This document shows positions 55,854-64,000 of a stretch of DNA of 64,000 nt, piece by piece. The translations under genes and the position numbers were made by a program. This stretch comes from Mrakia gelida (lineage: Eukaryota > Basidiomycota > Tremellomycetes > Cystofilobasidiales > Mrakiaceae), in the NCBI GenBank assembly GCA_024345305.1, contig BRON01000004.1, positions 496,001 to 560,000 on the forward strand, given 5' to 3'. Position 1 is the first letter of the stretch, and every line of letters starts with the position of its first letter. The notes beneath the pieces were generated by a model. It was given only the letters and a program-made list of their open reading frames with translations, made no database searches and was not told where the DNA came from.

Positions 55854-56793
55854 ATGCTTTGCCTTCTTCCTCTTCTTCTTCTCCCTCTCGCTCACGGTAT
55901 GCATCCCTTTCTCTGCCCCTTCCTCGCTCGTTGAACTCGACGGGAAGGTGAGCTCGAAGCTGACCTTCCCTTCCCTTCCCGCCTCCCTCCCTCCAGCCCT
56001 CACGATCCAAGCGCCCTCCACCTGGATCTCGCCTGGAAACGTCACCTTGACATGGAGTACCTCTCAGGGAGACCCTGCTCTCTTCAACGTCTTCGTCGTC
56101 GCAGAGAATGCTAGCATTCTCAATGGAGCGTACGGAGTGGCTCAAACGGTCGAGAGCTCGCTCGGAACGAAGGAGTTTGTGCTTCCTCCTGTGAGTGGAT
56201 TCCTGGTCGAGGGCCGTCTGTTAGGGGCTTAGATGATATGGGATGGTACTAGCAGCATAACGGGAGGGAAGAAGACGAGCAGAGCTGACTTTTCGCTCGT
56301 TGTTTTGATGCGAGCTCGTTCAGGTCCCTCTGTCCGTTTCTTACTCGGTGCGTTAAAGCTCGCTTCCCCCTTCCCATCTCCCATCGCTGACTGCCTCTCT
56401 CTTCTTTCTTAACACTTTAGATCGCCTTCACCAACATCACCAACTCCACGGACGTCTACGCAACCTCGGAACTCTTCAACATCGCTCCGAACTCGACGGC
56501 TTTGAGCTCTCTCTCTCAGCCTTTCTCGCAGCGTCAGTGGTTTCGCTCGCTTTCTTCGACTCCTTTCGACTCTCTGGCCGTCTGAACTGACTCTACTACA
56601 TCATCTCATAGGTACCACCGCCGGCTCCAACACCCTCAAAGTTTCCTCGACTGGAACCATCACCGGATCCGCCTCTCCCTCGTCTTCGACTGGAGGATCC
56701 ACCACAGCTTCGTCTGCTGGTCGAGCGTTCGAGAGGAACTACGCTCTCGGAGGGGCGATGGTGGCTGCGATGGGGATCGCGGTGCTCGTCTAA
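55854..56793 (+). CDS. Ser/Thr-rich, probably GPI-anchored surface protein (Kre9/Knh1-like domain)
   Basis: Five exons: 55854-55896, 55997-56190, 56324-56347, 56421-56532, 56612-56793, giving 184 aa. A signal peptide is obvious (MLCLLPLLLLPLAHA). The mature N-terminus LTIQAPSTWISPGNVTLTWS, with NITNSTDVYATSELFNI, matches the small beta-sandwich domain shared by fungal Kre9/Knh1-like and related Ser/Thr-rich anchored proteins. Several N-glycosylation sites (NVT, NAS, NIT, NST) are visible. A Ser/Thr/Gly-rich stalk follows, then a C-terminal hydrophobic tail (LGGAMVAAMGIAVLV) that suits a GPI addition signal. Role in cell-wall glucan assembly is inferred from the family only. The 24-base exon 3 encodes VPLSVSYS. 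Confidence 0.87.
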
Positions 56794-57035
56794 GGGGAGG
56801 TGAGGGGGTTGGACTTTCTTGCACTTCTTTTACGCCCACGGACGCGTCGCTCGTTTGTTTCCTTTCGGACGTTCTTTCTTTCTTTCCTTTCTAGCTTAAT
56901 TACGTCCAGTCTCCTTGATGGATATGCTTCGGACCTGATTGCCTTTAATCCAGATCGTAGTCGAGGACTGAAGAGACGAGGGGACGAACACAACAACAAC
57001 ATCCAGATCAACCGAACACCTAACCTGCCTCACCC

Positions 57036-58035
57036 TCAGTACGACGGAACCAAAGACTGAGTCGACTCTCTCGCACCACAGCAGGGGGTATATGGTAATG
57101 AAGGAAGGTAGTAAGAAAGAGGGAGGTCCCTGGGAGTTCGTGGAGTGGACGAGTCCAGCGTGGTCGGTGCGTTCATTCCAAGTTGAGCTCGGACGAGAGC
57201 GATCTTGAGAGGAGGAAGAACACAAGAGGTCAGCAAAGGAGAATTCACAAAGAAGTCCGCGGGTGGAGGTCTCACCTCGCGACTGAAGTCTGGAAGCTGG
57301 CAGAAGGAGGAGGCGACCAAAGAAGGGACGAGTCAACGATCTACTCGACGCGACGGAGAACTCGACGAGAAGGGTGGGCGGTGCTCACCTCGGGACACTT
57401 CAACCACTGCGACAGAAAACAGACAGGACAGTAAACAAGTGCGTCAGCACGAACCAGTCAACTGCTGCACGCAGAACGAGGCGTCTCCACTCACCTCTTC
57501 CAACCTCTTCAACTTCTTCTCCACCTGTTCCAACGACCTAGTCTTCAGCTTGCGATTGCAGTACCCCAAGATCAGCCCAGCAGCGAAGTTACGATCCTCG
57601 AACGCTCGATCTGTTGGTGGCGAAGAAGTGGCGAAAACGCGAACGAGGGAAAGAAAGATCAGCGCGACGACGAGCCAAAACGAGATCCGCCCCATCGTTC
57701 AGCCCTCACCTGACTGCAGCGCTCGCACGACCATGGGCAGTTCTGAGTCTGCAGAACGAAGGTATGAGGGGAGTGGCATACCTGCTGGAGAAGAGGGAGG
57801 AGGTGGGGTGGCGGTTTCGAAGATGTGGAGGTGGTGGAGGGCTCGAAGAAGAAGAGGGAGGTTGAGCCGGAGGCAAAATCTCGCGGAGGTGAGCGCGTTT
57901 GTCAGCTCGAAGAGGGACCGTAGTCAGCGAGAGGTAAGCAGAGGGGCATGAGCGGGAAGATAGGAGGTGCAGCTCGAGAGCCAGAAATGACTCGAGGGTT
58001 GGAAAGAAAGCTAAGAGAGTCGGAACCGAGGGCAT
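57036..58035 (-). CDS. Small protein of unknown function, seven exons
   Basis: Exons: 58035-58027, 57905-57782, 57748-57710, 57610-57495, 57406-57389, 57296-57276, 57203-57036, giving 164 aa. No family recognised. The middle is ordered-looking and Leu/Arg-rich: ALTSARFCLRLNLPLLLRAL, SELPMVVRALQSDRAFEDRN, FAAGLILGYCNRKLKTRSL, EQVEKKLKRLEEWLKCPE, LPDFSREIALVRAQLG; the last 50 residues are Pro/Ser/Thr-rich. Two exons are only 18 and 21 bases. Phases close only with the frame given, which supports the model from 57905 on. The first exon (ATGCCCTCG with a GTTCCG donor) is the only ATG I found that fits the phase and is weak. It follows the 2OG oxygenase gene on the same strand by about 100 bases. 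Confidence 0.6.
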
Positions 58036-58133
58036 GAAAGAAGGAAGAGGGAGTCGAGTCGAGTCGAGTTTTCCTTCCCGCCGTAGGTCTTGCTTCTAAC
58101 GATGCATGTCCATAATAATCAGTTGAGATCAGT

Positions 58134-59820
58134 CTAAGCTGCAATCTCCGGGGCAGCGACCTCCTCGCCGGTCCCGTACGCTCTTCTCATCCTCATGGCA
58201 AACAACTCTCCGCTCGTCACGCATCCCTCGCCGGAGGAGTGCAAGCCCTCGGAGTTGAGGGGAGTGAGGAGCTACGGAGGGATGGAAGATGGTTAGCCAA
58301 GAGAGATCGACCAAGCGAGAGGAGCGACGCTGAGAAAGGAGTGGAGGAGAAAGGGACGCGTCGAAACGAATGAATCGACTCACAACGTCTGGATCCGCGA
58401 TCATGAAGAACACCACCGACTTCCGACCTGGAAGAACGACTCCAGTGACATCCGATGGAGGAGGAGGGAAGACGACTCGGTGGTAGGTTGCCTAAGGCGA
58501 GAACGAATGGAAGGAGGAGCGAACGAGGTGGCGACGCGTCAGAACGAGGGGCGAGGAAAAAGCAGCGATGTGCTACTGACCTTGAACTTTCCACCAGACC
58601 ACATCTCCATACTAACTCCGACTGATAGTCAACCAAAACGAAAGCGGAAGTTCAGCTTCGAAGTTCAAACCAGGGAGGAGCGACGCGTCGAGAAAACGAA
58701 GACGAACCATTGACGAGAATGCTTCCGCCTTCCGAGACTCCCTCTGGCTTAGGAGCCGGCACCCACCACCCCTTGTCTCCACTTCCATCTGGCACGATGT
58801 CGATTCCATCCTCGCGTCGGACGAAGATTTCGAGTCCTTCGACGGCCGTTGGCGATCCGTCTTCGGTCGGAGGAGACTGGAAGAGGAGGGTGCTGTCGAA
58901 GCGAAACAGCGAAGAAGACGTCAGATTGGGTACGAAGGAAGTTCAGCAAAAGATGCGAGAGCAGCGACTCACTTCGATCCGAAGTCCTGATGCGCTCCAG
59001 CTCGAATATCAGCCTTCGCGACCTTCAGCTCCTCCCACTTCGTGTCCTTCCCTTGTCCCTCTTCAAGATCCTCTCCCTCTCCCTTGGGCAGCGGTGGGTA
59101 GTGTAGGAGCCGAAGAGACTCCGAGTTTCCGTAGGTGTGACGCGAACGGAAGTAGGTTGGGTCGTTTGGGATGTTTAGGGCGAGAGCGAAGAGGTCGAGA
59201 AGGCGAAGGCTCGAGGAATGGCAGGCGCGACGAAAGTTGTCGAGGATGGGGATGGCTCGTACTGGCGAGGAGGCAGGGATGGAAGTCGAGCAGTCCTCAC
59301 CGATGGAGAACGATCTACAAGAAGGGAGAGGAAGGCACAGAGGTCAGCTCGAATGGACGAGCGAACGAGCGCCGTTTTCTGAGCTCAACTCACTCCTTGA
59401 GGTCTCCTCTGGGTCTTCCCACCTTCGACCCAGTAGTTTGACCCATCATGGTGGTGTAGCCTTGAGTTGCAGGAAGAGAGATCAAGGTCAGCAACCAGTC
59501 TCTATCGAAGTAGTGAGCTCAACGCTCGTTCAATCCCACTCACCCGTTCCAATCTTGAAGTCCATTATCACCTCCTCCTTCACCTTGAGGTCCAGTTCAA
59601 ACAGCTCGTCAGCCACCTCAAACACCTCCTTCACATCCCTCTGCGTCAAACCAGACCCGGGGTTCTTGATGTGCAGAAAACCGACGGAGGAAAGGGCGAG
59701 GAGGAGAGTGGAAGCGAGCTCATCGTCGCTGATGCCCGACTCTGGCGAGAGGTCGAGAGTAGGGATGACCAGCTTGGGAGGAGTAGGTCCAGAGGAGGTG
59801 GAAGAGGTAGAGATGGGCAT
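58134..59820 (-). CDS. 2-oxoglutarate/Fe(II)-dependent dioxygenase
   Basis: Isopenicillin-N-synthase-like fold; substrate unknown. Seven exons: 59820-59544, 59460-59394, 59314-58973, 58892-58708, 58621-58581, 58491-58384, 58271-58134, giving 385 aa. The N-terminal DIOX_N-like part reads LVIPTLDLSPESG, ALSSVGFLHIKNPGSGLTQR, DVKEVFEVADELF. Later come RLLHYPPLPKGE and the iron-binding His-x-Asp in GAHQDFG (about residues 221-223), then the distal His in ATYHRVVFP (about residue 308) and a R-x-S (GRKS) 2-oxoglutarate contact. All three iron ligands are present, so it should be active. Fungal relatives act in varied oxidations, often secondary metabolism, but no cluster partners are next to it. 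Confidence 0.9.
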
Positions 59821-60101
59821 GCTGGAACGCTCGAGTGCTCTTGGGATGATGGGAGTCGGAGGAAGGAAGACGAAAAGGACGCCGTTGAGGTTGAGCTCGA
59901 CGAGATTGAGAGACGGAGACAGCCGTCTCTCTTTTTGGAGTTTATACTAGCTCGAGGAGGTAGGAGAGGGTGAACGAGTGCATGCAAGAGAGTGGGAAGA
60001 AGCAACAAAGCGGTAGGAGAACAAGCAAAGAAAACTGGGAGTCTACTATGTACAAAGGCAAAAAGTCAAAACGCGTCGCCAACCTCTCCTCCGCCTCCGC
60101 C

Positions 60102-61255
60102 TCAACCTCTTCCGACCAAGCGCAACAGCATCATCCAGAACCAAGCCCTCCACCCCATCTCCTTCACTCCCTTCTTCCTCCCGTTCTCCCGACTCCATGC
60201 TCCTCTTTCCACGCCCTCCAAGCTCGCGATGAAGCACTCGAACTCTCCCTCTTGCTCGCCAAAGTTCGACCTGCACATCAACGAGATCGCGGTTATATGT
60301 TCTGGGTCAAGGAAGGGAGGAGGAACTCCTGGAGCTGGGGCTGGGATGGGTCGACCTCGGTAGGTGGGGACGAAGGAGGGGAAGGGGAGTCGAACTTTGG
60401 GAGAGGAGGAGGTGACGGCTGAGTGGGCTGAGGAGGGAGAGGAAGGGTAGTTGGTGAGGTTGGTGGAGGAGGAGTCGACCGGAGTCTGGAAGGGACAAAA
60501 GGGGAGGATGGAGATCTCGTCAGTACCTCACTTGTCTCGGCGGCAAGGTCCAACGAGAAGAGGAGAAGAACAGGGAAGGATGAAGACGCACCTTGACCTT
60601 CTCGTTGAGCTCAACGACGGCTTCCTCCCCTGCAGCTCTCCTCAGGACCTCATCGACGTCAAAATATGCTTCCCAGCTGACGACAGCCTCGTTCCTTCCA
60701 TCATTTCTCTTCTTAGGTTCCTCCGTCTTGAGAACGACGGTGATCCTTGTCGGTTTCTTCGGCACTCCCTTCTCGAGGTCGGGGAGAGGTTGGGAGGTTG
60801 AGGTCGGACGAGGAAGGAGTCGAACGAGGAGACCGGTGTAGAGCGCGAGAGGGAGGGAGAGAGGAGTGTCGAAGGTGTAGGATTGGGAAGCGAAACCAGC
60901 TCCGCCGAGCGTCTGGGTGTCTGCAGGACGAACGAAAGAAGAAGGAAGGAGGGAGGAGGAGGAGGTGAGCTTGAATCGAGGTGGCTTGTCGACGGCACCA
61001 TCCTTCCTCTCTACCTCATACGAAACGAATGCCCAACAGCTCACCTAGAGTTCCCCAAAAATTGACTCCACCCTCTACAGCGTCCAAATGCGAGACCGAG
61101 CTGCCTCCTCTGACTGTATCGGAGACGTCCTTCCAGTTGGCGAGAACGAAGGGGAAGTGAGTTGAAGGGTTGAACCCGCTTGAGGGATTGGGCGTAAGAG
61201 GAAGGGAGCCGGACGCTGCTGATGGGGAAGCGGAGGGAGAAGAAGAGGAAGCCAT
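60102..61255 (-). CDS. CIA30/NDUFAF1-like protein
   Basis: The CIA30 domain is known from a mitochondrial complex I assembly factor and from related NAD-independent proteins elsewhere in the cell. Three exons: 61255-61045, 60920-60592, 60485-60102, giving 307 aa. Domain landmarks: WKDVSDTVRGGSSVSHLDAV, VNFWGTLDTQTLGGAGFASQ, SYTFDTPLSL, VVSWEAYFDVDEV, and near the end ITAISLMCRSNFGEQEGEFE. A Pro/Ser-rich loop splits the last two. No mitochondrial presequence is evident (MASSSSPSASPSAASG), so a cytosolic CIA30 paralogue is at least as likely as the assembly factor. The first intron could be retained in frame for some distance, so splicing there deserves checking. Confidence 0.85.
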
Positions 61256-61866
61256 CGAGAAGGGAGAGTTCAAGAGTTGGAGTGGGTGTTGGGTGCGAGT
61301 GAGGGGAGGAGGAGGAGGAGAGGCGAGAGGTTTCGCCAGGATTCATTTCGTGAAGCCCCCTCCCTCTATATCGATCGATTTCATGACGGTCTCGAATGAA
61401 TAGATCGATTAGTTGCCTTTCCAAGGGGAAGGGTGAGCAATGAGGAACTGACGATCTGGTGCGGTTCAGACTGGCTGGTCATTAAGGAGGGACGAGCCCA
61501 GCCCTTTGCGTTCCTTGCTCTCTATCTAATCAGATCATATGCTCGTGACCCTTGAAGAGCGGTGGCCGGAAATAGGCTGATCCCAGCGAGGTGAAAGTGG
61601 TTGAGGACGAGCAGCGACGATGGGCGAGTGACGACGAGTTAGCGAGACGCGTCGCGACGAGCTTGTCGTTCCCTTCGTCTGCCATCGACCGAGACCTCAA
61701 GCCTCAGGCCTCTCCAGAGAGAAAAGGCTTTAGACTGAACTTACAGAAGGATAAGTCATAATTGTGAGTCTCTAGCTCCAAGGGTCTAGTCTACTAGATC
61801 CGCTCTCCCTCGCCCTCCCTCCACTCGCCCCTCCTCCCTCGACTTCCACTGAGCTTCGCAACTCCC
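61256..61866. other. Upstream region of the CIA30-like gene
   Basis: 611 bases with GAGACGCGTCGCG near 61645. I looked for a tRNA in 61440-61790 and could not form one. No gene is seen. Confidence 0.4.
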
Positions 61867-62436
61867 TCACCGCCCTCCACCCCCACCAAGGCTCGAGAAC
61901 CCCCCGCTCGCAGCACCCGCAAGACTATCACCGAACCCGTTGTTCCCTCGTCGCGCGTTCAGTCTAACCACCCTCTCCTCCTCCCTTTTCTTCTCCAGTT
62001 CCTCCTCTTTGAGCTGAGCTTCGGATTTCTCTCCCTGTTTCCGCCAAAGACAGTGAAAGGAACATGTCAGCTTACGTCTCGAGCAGCGAGGCACGGAGGA
62101 GGAGGAGAAGAGAGTGGCAGATGGAATCGATGGACTCACAAGCCCAAGTTTCGACAGCACCGAATCTCGCGCGAACGTGAGCTTCGTCGAAAGAGGGAGG
62201 TCGGAGGGAGGAGTTGACGGCAAGCTGTAGGTTCCTGGATCCACCTTTCGAGATTTGGGGACGTAGGAGCAGACGAAGGGGGGTTGGATGGGTGGATCCG
62301 GAGGTAAGGTCGAGGCTGAAAGCGAGTTGTCCATGGCGTTGAGGTCGGCCTGAGGGTCGAGCGAAGAGAAGAGGGGGATCAGCATCAATACGGCTTAGCT
62401 AGGGCGAAAGACGAAGAAGGGGAAGCTCACAGTCAT
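61867..62436 (-). CDS. Small unknown protein with a 6-base first coding exon
   Basis: Exons 62436-62431, 62349-62140, 62034-61867, giving 127 aa. The first exon codes only for Met-Thr; the intron after it has GTGAGC, an ATGCTGAT branch and a CTCAG acceptor. No family recognised. Visible features: a Pro-rich segment (LPPDPPIQPPFVCSYVPKSR), a helix TKLTFARDSVLSKLGL, a charged coiled coil (AQLKEEELEKKREEERVVRL) and a Gly-rich end (SLAGAASGGFSSLGGGGGR). Small size and a helix plus charged tail hint at an adaptor, nothing more. An internal Met gives a shorter alternative start within exon 2. Confidence 0.55.
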
Positions 62437-62729
62437 GTTTGTGAGTCGAGGATGGTGGTCGGGTGGGAAGGACGAGAGGACGGCTCAAGAAGAAGAGGAA
62501 GGAGAAGCTGTGCGAAGAGTGGTCACCTCTAGGCCGGGTTCATCTGTCTTCGGCTTGCCGAGAGAGAGATCAAGAGATAAGGAAGCCGAGAGGATATTTA
62601 TCGAGATGTCATGTTGATCGTCCAAGGTCGTTAAAGTAGAGTCTGAAAGAAGAAGAAAGCGAAAAAACGAAACAACAAAGCAGAAAACCGAAACTCCTCC
62701 ATCCCTCCCTCCTCGAAGCGTCTCTCCCC

Positions 62730-64000
62730 TCAGTACTCCATCTGTGTCTTCTCGTCGTCCGTGTCCTCCTCCGCTTCGATCTTTGCGATGATTGAAGGTC
62801 GAGCTGTCGACGAAAAGAGAGGCGAACTCGCCACCCCGTCAGCAACGGCTTCTCGCGTCGAGAAGGGAGGCGAGACGGAGCGACTCACCAGCAGGCGCGA
62901 ACGAAGCGACGTCCTCCGTTCGCAATTTGACGGGCTTCTTCTTCTTCGAAGGAGGTTCGTCCGAGTCTTTCTTGGACTTTTTCCTCTTTGAGGGAGAGAC
63001 CTTGGTGGCTTTGGCATTCTCCCAGGCTGGCGAAGAGAAGAACCGAAGTGGAGGTCAGCGACGAAGGGCGAGACGAGGAGAAGAAAGAAGCGACCCACCT
63101 CCGATGTTCTTGGCGTCGTGAGGACGTTCTTTCATGAGCTTTCGAGCGGCTCGGAAGGCGTGACGTTCGACCTTGTTATCGCCGAGGAAGACTGGCGACG
63201 AAGACGAACGAGAAAAGAGGCATCAGCTCGGATCGAGAGGAAGACGAAGAGAGTCGAGGACATAGCACTCACGGTTGTCCTGATGGTAGAAGGTAGCACC
63301 TACGTACGATGAAGAGGCATCGAGTTAGCGAGGAAGTTGAGAGAGGTCGAGAGAAGAAGGAAGACGAACCATTCGCGTCCAAAAGCTTCGCGATCTCGTT
63401 CTCCTCCTTCGCGTCCGAGATCCCGTTCAGCGAGTTTAGGATCGAGTTGAAGTCCGGCTTGTTGATATCGTCGTCTTGAGAGAACTGCAAAGACCCAAGC
63501 CAAACGATCGCAGAATCAGCATCGAGAGCGTGCGAGCGAAAACGAGAGAGCAGAGGGAAACTCACCTGCAACTCGTCCTTGTTCTCGTCGAACTCATGTC
63601 CAGCAGCGATCCCCTTGATCTCGATCTCAGCTTCGAAGACTCGTTGGGCGGTATCCTTCATTCCGAGACCGTCCTCTCGAAGGGAGAAGAGCTGAAGAGA
63701 GCAAGGAGAGAGGAGGGAAGGTTAGGCTCGACTCGAGCGCGAAGGAGAGATGGAGACGAAGATGACTCACATTCTTCAATCCGAAAAGCTCCCCTTCGTG
63801 GTTCTTGTCTCCCATGATTCCAGTGAAATTCCTCTTCTCCATCGAGGCGTCGTATCCGATGTTGGAAGACTGTCGTTTGTAGATTTGACTGCGAGAAGAA
63901 GGAAGAGACGCGAGTGAGTCGAAGCTCGTTTCGAAGACTCGTGGACGCGCGGAGACTCGGACTCACCGAGCGTAGATGGTCTCCTCGATTGATCCTCCGG
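62730..64000 (-). CDS. C-terminal part of a SNF2-family ATPase (ERCC6-like), cut by window edge
   Basis: The gene enters from beyond 64000. Exons seen: 64000-63967 (partial), 63888-63771, 63691-63566, 63484-63370, 63299-63273, 63191-63099, 63026-62889, 62803-62730. The first residues GGSIEETIYARQIYKRQSSN are the end of the SNF2 helicase C domain (motif VI neighbour) as in the Rad26/ERCC6 and ERCC6L2 branch; EKRNFTGIMGDKNHEGELFG, LKNLFSL follows and recalls fungal ERCC6L2-type proteins. Beyond it lie KDTAQRVFEAEIEIKG, a small module VERHAFRAARKLMKERPHDA, then a Lys-rich nuclear-localisation patch (SPSKRKKSKK, PPSKKKKPVK) and an acidic end. Such enzymes act in DNA repair or transcription-coupled chromatin work. 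Branch assignment is tentative because the ATPase core is outside the window. One exon is 27 bases and one donor is GTGGGT. Confidence 0.78.

Noticed and set aside
61440..61790. Possible tRNA or small structured RNA
   Set aside because: No consistent acceptor stem, anticodon arm and GTTCRANNC-type T loop could be paired on either strand.

Overview
The window reads as nuclear DNA of a compact, GC-rich, very intron-rich basidiomycete fungus. Almost every gene is split by introns of about 55-150 bases with GTGAGT or GTTCGT donors, a GCTGAC/CTGAC branch site and a CAG acceptor. Together with a velvet factor, a bZIP with cysteine-rich ends, a Kre9/Knh1-type cell-wall protein and F-box-like paralogues, this fits a Pucciniomycotina red yeast (Sporobolomyces/Rhodotorula-like). 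That placement is an inference from style, not from a search. All exon models were built by hand from the sequence; in every model called intact, exon phases close on a single reading frame.

Layout. 1-1936 is the 3' part of 6-phosphogluconate dehydrogenase. 2.3-4.7 kb holds two damaged, divergently placed F-box-like paralogues. 6.1-11.6 kb is a large, unrecognised tandem-repeat protein. 12-18 kb holds histone H2A.Z, a PUB-domain protein, an intact F-box-like paralogue and PNO1. 18.7-26.7 kb holds a Yap1/Pap1-type bZIP convergent with a 23-exon acyl-CoA oxidase. 27.4-30.1 kb holds a wrecked and a divergent F-box-like gene. 30.5-39.2 kb holds a Cys/His-rich protein, proteasome alpha-5 and Npr2 (NPRL2). 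39.8-47.3 kb holds an ene-reductase with an in-frame stop, a velvet factor and a C2H2 zinc-finger protein. 47.9-56.8 kb holds a small membrane protein, a membrane-anchored endonuclease/exonuclease/phosphatase-fold protein, another F-box-like paralogue, a HECT ubiquitin ligase and a Ser/Thr-rich surface protein. 57-64 kb is a run of minus-strand genes: an unknown small protein, a 2OG-Fe(II) oxygenase, a CIA30-like protein, an unknown small protein, and the C-terminus of an ERCC6-like SNF2 ATPase cut by the window edge.

There is no operon logic and no visible biosynthetic cluster; most genes are housekeeping or regulatory. The unusual content is: (i) six members of one F-box-like family scattered across 50 kb, in different states of decay, four of them with an intron just after the stop codon; (ii) the repeat protein, whose middle exons are all symmetric phase 1-1 and carry a nested repeat; (iii) many microexons, down to 4 bases; (iv) a strongly over-represented palindrome, GACGCGTC, mostly in introns and intergenic DNA. 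No rRNA, tRNA, transposon or CRISPR could be supported.
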